NCBI GenBank assembly: GCA_964562165.1
Contig: CAZLRZ010000016.1
Span: 1 to 16,240 of the forward strand
Reading direction: 5' to 3'
Length of the DNA stretch: 16,240 nt
Source of the DNA: JAKQLP01 sp964562165
GTDB taxonomy: Bacteria > Patescibacteriota > Dojkabacteria > B142 > OLB20
Shown: positions 8,257 to 14,429 of the stretch, piece after piece
Position numbering within the stretch: the first letter of the stretch is position 1
Layout of the letters: every line of letters begins with the position of its first letter
Made by a program: the position numbers and the translations under genes
Notes under the pieces: generated by a model
Told to the model about the DNA's origin: nothing
The model's database searches: none
What the model saw: the letters and a program-made list of their open reading frames with translations, nothing else

Positions 8257-8488
8257 TCTTCTTGAAATATATACCTACATTATCAAACTTCTTCAAAAAT
8301 CTGGTGGGAAAGTTAGGGATAAGTTTTTTTGAAAAAACAAACATTACTATTCTGCTCAAGAATATTTCGAAATTTGCTACTTGTGGGTAATTCTCTGGAT
8401 AAGACAAAGCCTTGTCTAATAACGTTTTTAGTGATTTTAAAAGGGTATTGTCTTGCTCGTTTTGTCTATTCATTTTGGGGACAAATCT

Positions 8489-9883
8489 TTAAAAATCATT
8501 ATCTCTTAAAATATTATCTCTTAATTGATCCATTTGAATCTTAAAACCTTCATCAATCATTAATTTGCTTTTGATCTTATTTACAGCGTGCATAACAGTT
8601 GTGTGATCTTTTCGATCTAGATATTCTGCGACTTTATCTAAATTAAAGCCAAAGTCCTCCCTAAGAATGAACATAGCAACTTGTCTGGCAAAAGCAAAAT
8701 CTGAAGTTCTGGATTGGCTTTTTAGATCTTTTACACTAATGTTAAATTCTTTTGCTATCTGTTTTAAAATCATTGGGACTTTTACTTTCATTCTTCTGCT
8801 TTTTTTATCTCTCCCTAACATTTTCTCAACTTCTTCGTAAGTTATATCTGGCCCAAACATAGATTGGTATAGGGATACTTTCTGCAAGGCGCCTTCTAAT
8901 TCTCTAACATTGTCTTCCACTAATTTTGCAATATACTCTAAAACTTTGGGGTTAATAATTAATCCCAGCTTATTAGCTTTTTTCTGAATTATCGCCAAAC
9001 GCATTTCGTAATCGGGGTTTCCGACATCAACTGTAATGCCTCCTTGGAACCTGGAACGTAATCTTTCTTCGATTCCGGAGATCTCATGAGGGGGTCTGTC
9101 CGATATTAAAATGACCTGTTTTTTGTCGTTGTGGAGTACGTTAAACGTGTTAAAAAACTCATTCTGGGTTTCTTGCCATTTAGAAATAAATTGGATGTCG
9201 TCGATGATTAAGAGGTCAAGACTTCTGTATTTTGCTCGAAACTCAAGGTTCTTACCTGATTTTATCGATTTGACCATATCATTCAAGAATCCTTCCGAAG
9301 GAATGTATAGAATCTTCTTTGTATAGTTATCTTCAAGAATCTGCCTTGCAACGGCCTGCCCTAAATGAGTTTTTCCAACTCCTGTTCTGCCATAAATGAA
9401 TAGAGGGTTGTACATTTCGCCCGGTTTTTTGGCGACACCAAGGGCTGCTGCATGAGCCATTTTATTAGAGCCACCTACGATGTATGTCCCAAAACTGAAA
9501 TCTTCTTTGAGGTTTGATCTTCTTAAACTAAGTAATAGATTTGGGTTTTTTCCATCATTTGCTATGTAACCAATCATAGGAGAAGTCTTTTCGACATCAG
9601 CATTATCAATTTTTGGAGTAGGGTTATTAACTAAGGATTTATCAATAATATAAAATGGCTCTAAGGGTTTTCCATAAACATAAGAAATTGTTTCGCGAAT
9701 AAGTTGATGATGATGATCGTGGAGCCAATCTAGTGCATAAGAATTTTTCACTCCAATTGCTGCTTTTCCGCCTGTGATCTCAACTAATTTTGTATCTTTA
9801 AACCAAGTTTTATATTGAGCAGAGGAATCTAATTTAACTTCGATTTGAGCTAGAGTGACTTTCCAAATTGCATCAATATCCAT
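8489..9883 (-). CDS. dnaA: Chromosomal replication initiator DnaA
   Basis: A 464-aa initiator ATPase that binds DnaA boxes and melts oriC. All four domains are present: domain I (about 1-80, with W28-F in the usual place), a short linker (about 81-127), and the AAA+ domain III starting at F-S-F-G-T-Y-I-V-G-G-S-N. Domain III has Walker A G165-R-T-G-V-G-K-T172, Walker B L-L-I-I-D-D (224-229) and the R-L-R-S-R-F Arg-finger box (274-279). Domain IV carries the DnaA signature D-R-K-D-H-T-T-V-x-x-A (423-433). The linker is shorter than in E. coli. The ATG lacks a Shine-Dalgarno sequence. DnaA-box-like sites occur both in its upstream region and downstream before dnaN, so autoregulation is likely, but this is inferred. 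Confidence 0.98.
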   Translation of the reverse strand: MDIDAIWKVTLAQIEVKLDSSAQYKTWFKDTKLVEITGGKAAIGVKNSYALDWLHDHHHQLIRETISYVYGKPLEPFYIIDKSLVNNPTPKIDNADVEKTSPMIGYIANDGKNPNLLLSLRRSNLKEDFSFGTYIVGGSNKMAHAAALGVAKKPGEMYNPLFIYGRTGVGKTHLGQAVARQILEDNYTKKILYIPSEGFLNDMVKSIKSGKNLEFRAKYRSLDLLIIDDIQFISKWQETQNEFFNTFNVLHNDKKQVILISDRPPHEISGIEERLRSRFQGGITVDVGNPDYEMRLAIIQKKANKLGLIINPKVLEYIAKLVEDNVRELEGALQKVSLYQSMFGPDITYEEVEKMLGRDKKSRRMKVKVPMILKQIAKEFNISVKDLKSQSRTSDFAFARQVAMFILREDFGFNLDKVAEYLDRKDHTTVMHAVNKIKSKLMIDEGFKIQMDQLRDNILRDNDF

Positions 9884-9946
9884 TTTTATGAGATTTTAAG
9901 ATATAATTAGGCAACAAGAATCTACGGGCTAGACGAAAATAGCTTT

Positions 9947-9958
9947 ACCTTAAAAGGT
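9947..9958. repeat. Short inverted repeat in the dnaA-yidD gap
   Basis: ACCTT-AA-AAGGT is a five-base dyad with a two-base centre, 64 bases upstream of the dnaA ATG. It has no T-run beyond and is too short for a terminator, so it is more likely an operator half-site pair if it is functional at all. A repressor of the LexA type is encoded nearby, but no link is shown. Confidence 0.3.
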
Positions 9959-9980
9959 CCATTATTTTTGTGGAGGATTC

Positions 9981-10013
9981 TTATACACAATAAGATACAA
10001 AAATGTGGACAAG
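9981..10013 (+). promoter_or_regulatory. DnaA boxes in the dnaA-yidD divergent region
   Basis: TTATACACA at 9981-9989 is a perfect match to the TTATnCACA DnaA box on the plus strand. TGTGGACAA at 10005-10013 is a minus-strand box (TTGTCCACA) with one mismatch. They face each other 15 bases apart, in the 162-base gap between the divergent dnaA and yidD starts. Likely roles are dnaA autoregulation or a second part of a bipartite origin. Confidence 0.6.
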
Positions 10014-10045
10014 ATTGCAAGCGTTTTATCATAAAAATGTAAATT

Positions 10046-10339
10046 ATGTCGAAAATCCTTTCTATACCTAAAAATATTGTACTTTTCTTAATCAGAATAT
10101 ATCAAAAACTATTCTCGTTTGATCATAGCTTTTGGGCAAAACCCGAAGTAGTAAGGGCATGCCGATTTTATCCAAGTTGTTCGGAATTTACATATCAAGC
10201 AATAGAAAAATTCGGATTAATCAAAGGAGGAATTCTAGGAACAATCAGAGTAATTCGATGCAATCCCTTTAACAAGGGAGGGTTTGATGATGTCCCTAAA
10301 AAATTCAAATGGAAATATTGGTCAAAAGGGTCGAATTAG
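10046..10339 (+). CDS. yidD: Membrane protein insertion efficiency factor YidD
   Basis: A 97-aa full-length YidD, a small membrane-associated protein that assists YidC-mediated insertion. Motifs include the N-terminal amphipathic segment (I-R-I-Y-Q-K at 17-22), the core C-R-F-Y-P-S-C-S-E-F-T-Y-Q-A-I (three Cys in all with R-C-N-P-F), K-G-x-I-x-G-x-x-R-x-x-R-C-N-P-F, and the G-G-x-D-x-V-P ending, followed by a basic tail. In most bacteria it sits between rnpA and yidC; here rpmH, rnpA and yidC are not beside it, and it diverges directly from dnaA. Its last 18 bases overlap the 3' end of the convergent LexA-like gene. No Shine-Dalgarno sequence precedes the ATG. Confidence 0.95.
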   Translation: MSKILSIPKNIVLFLIRIYQKLFSFDHSFWAKPEVVRACRFYPSCSEFTYQAIEKFGLIKGGILGTIRVIRCNPFNKGGFDDVPKKFKWKYWSKGSN

Positions 10340-10921
10340 AGCAATTATTTGCCCTTTAATTTCGTAGTTAATCACAATAGCAGAGCCCTTTTCGTATTTT
10401 TTGAAAACTGGCAATTGTTTACTCTCAATTATTTCACCTATACAAATTTTCTCCCCGACCGAAACTATTGCCTTTGTGTTGAAAGCCAATTGGCTTGCTT
10501 CTTTGATTATTAGAATGTCGTTTTGATTTATTCCGGCTTCGGTATAGTTAGTAGAACCAACCCTAATGGCTGTGTATTTTCCTTTTCCTTTTAAATTGGT
10601 TTTATGGACAAAGATGGTTTTTAATACTCCAATTTTAGTTAAATTTGAATTTGAATTTAGATCAAAGATAATCGGAACCTCAATAAAATTATGATCCCCA
10701 AGTTCCAAGTTTACGATTTTAATGTTCCTCGAGACGCCTTTTTCTTTAATGATATAACCTTTCTTTTTTAAGTTTTGGATATGTTCGTGCACGGTTGAAA
10801 TCGCCCTTAATTTAAAGTGCGACATTATTTCTTTCAAGGAAGGGGGGAACCCATGCATCTGGCTCGCTATGGTTATATATTCAAGGATCTCTTTTTCTTT
10901 TTTTGTTAGGTTATTGAACAT
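10322..10921 (-). CDS. LexA-like repressor with an apparently inactive S24 peptidase domain
   Basis: A 199-aa protein with LexA architecture. The N-terminal winged helix (1-70) carries the family pattern L-T-x-x-E-x-E-I-L-x-x-I, G-F-P-P-S-x-x-E-I, S-T-V-H-E-H-I-x-x-L-x-x-K-G-Y-I. The C-terminal domain (about 80-199) keeps the LexA strand order: V-P-I-I, A-I-R-V..., A-G-I-N-x-N-D-I-L-I-I, and K-A-I-V-S-V. Aligned by eye to E. coli LexA, the cleavage site Ala-Gly corresponds to S90-N91, the nucleophile Ser119 to N125 and the general base Lys156 to G162. All three parts of the self-cleavage machinery therefore appear to be lost. It should still bind DNA and dimerise, but probably cannot be removed by RecA-stimulated autocleavage. 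The start overlaps the stop of the RodZ-like gene by one base, which suggests coupling. Confidence 0.85.
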   Translation of the reverse strand: MFNNLTKKEKEILEYITIASQMHGFPPSLKEIMSHFKLRAISTVHEHIQNLKKKGYIIKEKGVSRNIKIVNLELGDHNFIEVPIIFDLNSNSNLTKIGVLKTIFVHKTNLKGKGKYTAIRVGSTNYTEAGINQNDILIIKEASQLAFNTKAIVSVGEKICIGEIIESKQLPVFKKYEKGSAIVINYEIKGQIIALIRPF

Positions 10922-11883
10922 TATTTTTTTGTAACTACTCCATCAATTAATTCCCAGGTTGATATTACAGAATCAACGGATTGAACGGCTTCGTTAATTT
11001 TTACTTTCAAAGAAGTCTGTTTTGAACATCTGACTTCAATTTTCTTTACTGCGGTAAATTCTAAGGTTGAACCCACCTTGTATAAACGTTCCGTTCTCTT
11101 TTCGTCATCTATAAATACAGTTAATTGGGTATCTTTGTCAACAATTTCTATTGATAAATCCATTTGTTTTACAATATTGGCTGGAGTTGGAGTAATAATT
11201 GCAGAGGCTTCTTTTTGAATATTTAAGGTGATGGTTTTTATCCTTCCAAATTGACTTTCGGATGCCAACACAAAAGAATTCGGGCCATCTAATAGGGGAA
11301 ATTCCTTATTAAATTTTTCAAAATTATTTAATTTTAATTCTGTTCCGTTAATGGTAAGTTTTGATCCAATTTCAGTAGTGCCTGCAAGTTCAATAAAGTT
11401 TGCATCGGTTTTGTAGTTCACAGAACCTTCTTCGCTAAACGCAACGGGGGAAGTAAGTTTAAGATCAGGTTTCTTTAAAACCTTACCTGCATATCCTGCT
11501 AAATATACAACAATTACAAAAATTGCTGCTGCAGCAATCAAAGTGATGACCTTATTAGGAGTAAGCATAAAGGGTTTTCTGCCTGCATTCTTGCTTTCAA
11601 TATTCGTCATAATGTTTGGGGACTCTTTCTTTTCGTTTTCTCTTCTGTATAAGGCGAGAGCTTTATCTGTGCCAACCCCAAGATATTTTGCGTAATTTTT
11701 TAAAAATCCTTTAAGGTAAACTTCGGAGGGAAAAATTTTGTAGTTACCTTCTTCAAGAGCAATTAAATAATCGGCGCGGATTTTAATAATTTCAGAGATT
11801 TGCTTTATTTCAAGCTTCAGTTCAACCCTTTTGTCTTTAAGGATGGCGCCAATCGTTTTTATTTGTAAGGCTGTCTTTATCAT
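10921..11883 (-). CDS. RodZ-like HTH membrane protein
   Basis: A 320-aa bitopic protein. The N-terminal helix-turn-helix (7-80) matches RodZ/HTH_25: I-G-x-x-L-K-x-x-R, I-x-x-I-S-E-I-I-K-I-R-A-D-Y-L-x-A-L-E-E-G-N-Y, F-P-S-E-V-Y-L-K-G-F-L-K-N-Y-A-K-Y-L. A basic juxtamembrane stretch and one membrane segment (111-131) follow. The outside part has an Ig-like beta domain (139-225, with the I-N-G-T-E pattern) and a C-terminal RodZ-type domain (about 241-318). RodZ links MreB to the envelope in rod-shaped cells, but no MreB is in this window, so the role here is open. A TATAAT at 11890-11895 on this strand implies a leaderless transcript. It is one base overlapped with the LexA-like gene. Confidence 0.85.
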   Translation of the reverse strand: MIKTALQIKTIGAILKDKRVELKLEIKQISEIIKIRADYLIALEEGNYKIFPSEVYLKGFLKNYAKYLGVGTDKALALYRRENEKKESPNIMTNIESKNAGRKPFMLTPNKVITLIAAAAIFVIVVYLAGYAGKVLKKPDLKLTSPVAFSEEGSVNYKTDANFIELAGTTEIGSKLTINGTELKLNNFEKFNKEFPLLDGPNSFVLASESQFGRIKTITLNIQKEASAIITPTPANIVKQMDLSIEIVDKDTQLTVFIDDEKRTERLYKVGSTLEFTAVKKIEVRCSKQTSLKVKINEAVQSVDSVISTWELIDGVVTKK

Positions 11884-11889
11884 AGTTCG

Positions 11890-11895
11890 ATTATA
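11890..11895 (-). promoter_or_regulatory. -10 promoter box giving a leaderless RodZ-like transcript
   Basis: On the minus strand TGG-TATAAT is a perfect extended -10 box. Only six bases (CGAACT) separate it from the ATG at 11883, so transcription should begin at or next to the start codon. No convincing -35 hexamer is seen 16-18 bases upstream. Confidence 0.65.
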
Positions 11896-11927
11896 CCATC
11901 AAGAACTTAATAGAAATAAAACATTTG

Positions 11928-11936
11928 TGATAAAAT
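11928..11936 (+). promoter_or_regulatory. Extended -10 promoter box before the thioredoxin/CPVC gene
   Basis: TGA-TAAAAT reads as an extended -10 element with one mismatch from TATAAT. It would start transcription at about 11943, leaving roughly 17 bases before the ATG at 11960. It is divergent from the RodZ-like promoter about 35 bases away. Confidence 0.45.
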
Positions 11937-11959
11937 TAGAAATACTTTGTAAAACTCAT

Positions 11960-12994
11960 ATGAAAAAATTAATTTTTTCTTTTGTTTGTTTGTTTTTTAT
12001 CCTTACATCATCCGCTTCTGCACTTAAGTTTAGAGGTTATATTTTTTACTCCGGAGATTGCCCAGAATGTTTACAAATCGAAGACGATTATCGAAATCCA
12101 GATAAAAGAGAAGTATTAAGAGTTGAAGTCCGAGAAACAAATGCTGCGCCTGCATTATTTGCTAAGAATTTAACCAAATGCAATTTAACAGTCGAATCTG
12201 CAAAGTTGCCAATACTAATCATAGACGATGTATGCGTTTCAGGAATGGCCGAAATCAAAGGCTTCCTTACCAAATTAAATACTGAAGGAGACGTTTTGGC
12301 TTTGGTTGATACACTAAAAAACACAGAATATAGAGTATTACCTGTTGCCAACCCCGGTGTCCCTGTTGAAGAAGCACGAAAAAACACATTGATCTTCATT
12401 GGGGGCATGAGCCTAGTGATGATTGGATTAGTAGTTTTTGGATATGTAATTCAAGGGAAAAAAGAAAAGAAGAAAATCGATTTTAATAAAAGCTTAATAG
12501 TTGTTGGAATAACCTCATTAATTATGCCTTTTCTACTTGTAGTTAAGGCAAAAGCTTTTTGTCCGGTCTGCACAATTGCCGTTGGAGCCGGTCTTGGCTT
12601 TGCTAAATATTTAGGAATTGATGATTTTATTTCCGGCCTCTGGATAGGCGGTCTTTTACTTTCGGTTTCTTTATGGACAATTGATTGGTTAAAAAAACGA
12701 AAATGGAATTTTAAATTCTATAAAATTGTAACCTTCCTTTTGTTTTACGGATTAGTTGTAATTCCTTTTATCACGAGCGGAACAATAGGTAGCGCCTATA
12801 ACAAGCTTTGGGGAATGGATAAAGTTGCCTTCGGAATGACCGTCGGCACAATTGGATTCATGTTAGGAATGTTCATCAGTAGCAAACTTTCAGCAAAATT
12901 TGGCGGGAAAGTGTTATTTCCTTTTCAAAAAGTCGTTATTCCAATAACAACTTTAATTCTTTTAAGTTTAATTTCATATTTTATCGTTTATTAA
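11960..12994 (+). CDS. Secreted thioredoxin-like domain fused to polytopic CPVC membrane domain
   Basis: A 344-aa protein. The ATG at 11960 was chosen because it opens a clear signal peptide (MKKLIFSFVC..., cleavage near S-A-S-A, residue 21); an in-frame upstream ATG at 11831 would overlap the RodZ-like gene and bury this signal. Residues 24-110 form a thioredoxin-like domain with Y-S-G-D-C34-P-E-C37 and a K-L-P84-I-L cis-proline-type site, plus C74 and C92. A membrane part follows: segments at about 143-163, 178-196, 222-241, 254-272, 288-307 and 325-343. A second pair, F-C201-P-V-C204-T-I-A-V-G-A-G-L-G, sits at the end of the second of these. Electron relay between the two Cys pairs, as in DsbB/VKOR or DsbD systems, is inferred. 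I recall CPVC-type membrane proteins from CPR genomes but know of no assigned function. Confidence 0.75.
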   Translation: MKKLIFSFVCLFFILTSSASALKFRGYIFYSGDCPECLQIEDDYRNPDKREVLRVEVRETNAAPALFAKNLTKCNLTVESAKLPILIIDDVCVSGMAEIKGFLTKLNTEGDVLALVDTLKNTEYRVLPVANPGVPVEEARKNTLIFIGGMSLVMIGLVVFGYVIQGKKEKKKIDFNKSLIVVGITSLIMPFLLVVKAKAFCPVCTIAVGAGLGFAKYLGIDDFISGLWIGGLLLSVSLWTIDWLKKRKWNFKFYKIVTFLLFYGLVVIPFITSGTIGSAYNKLWGMDKVAFGMTVGTIGFMLGMFISSKLSAKFGGKVLFPFQKVVIPITTLILLSLISYFIVY

Positions 12995-12995
12995 A

Positions 12996-13598
12996 ATGTC
13001 AGATAAAACAATCAAAACAGACAAGATAGATGAGTTCATCAAAAAAGCCCTAGACATGAAAAAGGACAATTTAAAAGATCTTTCAGCCGACGAAGATCTA
13101 AGTATTGCAATAATGAACCTAGTCAGCATGGAAGAGCATTTCTTTTTTACCGGAGCAAAAACCGGAAATAGCCAATACTATGAATTGCTAATGCAGGTTC
13201 GCGAAATGCGCAAAACTCTTTTAAAAAGAATTATCAAAGATTTCGAAGGTGAAGTATGGTGCATCTCAAAACATTTACTAGCCGCCAGTATGCGTGTTAT
13301 GGAATATGGCACCAAGCTACAATCTCAAGGCAAAAAAGAAGAAGCCGAACAGATCTTCAAAAACTCATACGAACTCTATTCACTATTCTGGGGTCTAAAC
13401 CTAAATCTCATCGATGTTTCTGATGTTAAAAAGATTCCGGAGGATGCCCTAAATAAACACGATATGGTCAAGGATACTGCTCCCACAGCATCAAAAGCCG
13501 AATCTAATTTAAAAACACCTGAAAAAACAGAGAGTAAAAATCTTTTCAGCAAATTAGGTGACTTAGTCAAAAAAGCTGTTGACTGCTGCATAGAGTAA
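12996..13598 (+). CDS. Conserved CPR-type helical protein of unknown function
   Basis: A 200-aa, mainly alpha-helical, cytosolic protein. The core (33-140) contains I-A-I-M-N-L-V-S-M-E-E-H-F-F-F-T, V-R-E-M-R-K-x-L-L-K-R-I-I-K-D, E-G-E-V-W-C-I-S-K-H-L-L-A-A-S-M-R-V-M-E and Y-E-L-Y-S-L-F-W-G-L-N-L. I associate this pattern with hypothetical proteins of CPR genomes but know of no function. A Thr/Lys/Glu-rich linker (about 158-180) leads to a short amphipathic helix and a C-terminal Cys pair (C197-C198). The ATG lies one base after the stop of the thioredoxin/CPVC gene, so the two form an operon. A degraded copy of this gene's 3' end recurs at 13944-14066. Confidence 0.75.
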   Translation: MSDKTIKTDKIDEFIKKALDMKKDNLKDLSADEDLSIAIMNLVSMEEHFFFTGAKTGNSQYYELLMQVREMRKTLLKRIIKDFEGEVWCISKHLLAASMRVMEYGTKLQSQGKKEEAEQIFKNSYELYSLFWGLNLNLIDVSDVKKIPEDALNKHDMVKDTAPTASKAESNLKTPEKTESKNLFSKLGDLVKKAVDCCIE

Positions 13599-13617
13599 TA
13601 ATCATTAAAAAATTTAA
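13473..13617 (+). repeat. Source copy of duplicated gene tail
   Basis: This is the 3' end of the 200-aa gene plus the 19-base spacer to copy A. It aligns with 13944-14066: the block ATACTGCTCCCACAG, the block ATCAAAAGCCGAA, the block TTTCAGCAAATTA and the ACTGCATA-type end occur in the same order. Confidence 0.8.
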
Positions 13618-13908
13618 ATGCCAAAAGCAAATTTCTCGGTAGTAGAAACGGAGAGAGAAGAAGGGTTTACAATAGTAACATTACAAGTTAATACCTTATT
13701 TGATGCTCTTGGGAACACTTTACCTAAAAACAAAGGGGCTAATCCCAAACAAATGGATATTTAAACCCCCGAAGGATGTGGATTAATCACCGGATGTAAT
13801 CTAGAAGGATGGTATCAAGAACGTGGCCAAGTCTTTATTAAAAGTGCAGGAGCCTGTTTAGCTTGTTCATCCTCATTAGTTTGCCCAAACTATAAGCCTG
13901 ACTACTAA
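13618..13908 (+). pseudogene. Small Cys-motif protein, copy A, interrupted by an in-frame TAA
   Basis: The ATG at 13618 opens 48 codons ending at TAA (13762-13764). The same frame continues to a second TAA at 13906-13908. The second half, T-P-E-G-C-G-L ... V-F-I-K-S-A-G-A-C-L-A-C-S-S-S-L-V-C-P-N-Y-K-P-D-Y, matches the C-terminal Cys motif of the other four copies, and its Y-K-P-D-Y ending is identical to that in copy B. The stop therefore splits one gene rather than separating two. Stop readthrough, a true nonsense mutation, or a sequence error are all possible. It starts 20 bases after the 200-aa gene and has no signal peptide. Function unknown. Confidence 0.7.
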
Positions 13909-13930
13909 GGTCCTAAAACATTAAGCTGTG

Positions 13931-13939
13931 TGATATAAT
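13931..13939 (+). promoter_or_regulatory. Extended -10 promoter box upstream of copy B
   Basis: TGA-TATAAT is a perfect extended -10 sequence. Transcription would start near 13946 and carry the dead duplicated tail as a leader of about 120 bases before copy B. No clear -35 hexamer is seen. Confidence 0.5.
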
Positions 13940-13943
13940 TCAG

Positions 13944-14066
13944 CATACTGCTCCCACAGAATCAAAAGCCGAAAAAAACTGAAAACAAAAACCCTTTCAG
14001 CAAATTAAGGAAATAAGTTAACCAAGCTTTTGATTACTGCATATAAATTTTTAAGAATAATTTATC
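13944..14066 (+). repeat. Degraded duplicate of the 200-aa gene's 3' end
   Basis: ATACTGCTCCCACAG, ATCAAAAGCCGAA and TTTCAGCAAATTA recur here in the order seen at 13474-13557, with internal deletions and stop codons, so it no longer codes. It ends at the ATG of copy B, just as the source ends at the ATG of copy A. This shows that tail plus Cys-motif gene were duplicated as one unit. Confidence 0.85.
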
Positions 14067-14387
14067 ATGGATTATAAAGTTGGTGATTCTGTTGACACTA
14101 CTGTTCTTGCATCAATGCCTTCTGGTAATCTAAAACAGGTCGTTTTAGAAAAGGAGCAGTCTGGGCAATATAAATCGATTTATCCTGCAAACGGATGTGT
14201 TTTGCGTCAAGGGAATGAAGTAACATTAAAATGTGTAAAGGGAACTAGTTTTAGTCGTGAGTATCCAGCCCTTTGGGTTATAGTTGCATCTGAAGTTTGT
14301 GAAGGGTGTCAATTAGCATTAGGTTGCTCTGAATATAAACCAGATTATGCTGATTCTAATAACCTTCAAATTAATAAAGAACCATAA
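14067..14387 (+). CDS. Small Cys-motif protein, copy B (intact)
   Basis: A 106-aa protein I do not recognise. It has no signal peptide or membrane segment and is predicted to be beta-rich. Cysteines are C44 (A-N-G-C-V-L), C56, and the C-terminal motif W-V-I-V-A-S-E-V-C78-E-G-C81-Q-L-A-L-G-C87-S-E-Y-K-P-D-Y. The C-x2-C-x5-C arrangement could hold a metal or disulfides. It is one of five tandem paralogs and one of two that are uninterrupted. The three-base ending GAA-CCA-TAA lies in a 17-base sequence identical to the end of copy D. The ATG was taken because it follows the duplicated spacer exactly as in copy A. Confidence 0.65.
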   Translation: MDYKVGDSVDTTVLASMPSGNLKQVVLEKEQSGQYKSIYPANGCVLRQGNEVTLKCVKGTSFSREYPALWVIVASEVCEGCQLALGCSEYKPDYADSNNLQINKEP

Positions 14388-14429
14388 ATTTTATAAGTCT
14401 TAATTAGATATTTTTTAAATTTATAAATT

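Larger units (their letters stand above)
8180..8488. other. Probable replication origin (oriC) between dnaA and dnaN
   Basis: This noncoding gap holds at least five DnaA-box-like 9-mers, all reading TTATnCACA-like on the minus strand: TTATCCAGA (8394-8402), TTACCCACA (8382-8390), TTATCCCTA (8314-8322), TTATCCACT (8248-8256) and TTATCAACA (8240-8248). The last two overlap by one base. They are followed by a CCC patch (8237-8239), then TATACT twice in tandem (8225-8236 on the minus strand), then an almost pure A/T tract (8191-8217) just before dnaN. This order (paired boxes, GC patch, trio-like repeat, AT tract) resembles the basal unwinding system of Bacillus subtilis. Each of the five boxes differs from the consensus at one or more positions. 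A 91-codon ORF across it (8198-8473) is judged spurious. Confidence 0.72.

Noticed and set aside
8198..8473. Minus-strand 91-codon ORF between dnaA and dnaN
   Set aside because: It lies across the DnaA boxes and AT tract, has no Shine-Dalgarno sequence or recognisable domain, and its C-terminal third is an AT-tract translation (Tyr/Ile/Thr-rich). Origin DNA explains the region better.
11831..11959. Upstream in-frame ATG extending the thioredoxin/CPVC gene by 43 codons
   Set aside because: It would overlap the RodZ-like coding start and its promoter, and place a clear signal peptide inside the protein.
13376..13630. Minus-strand 84-codon ORF
   Set aside because: Antisense to the 200-aa gene; Ser/Leu/Phe-rich composition typical of a shadow frame.
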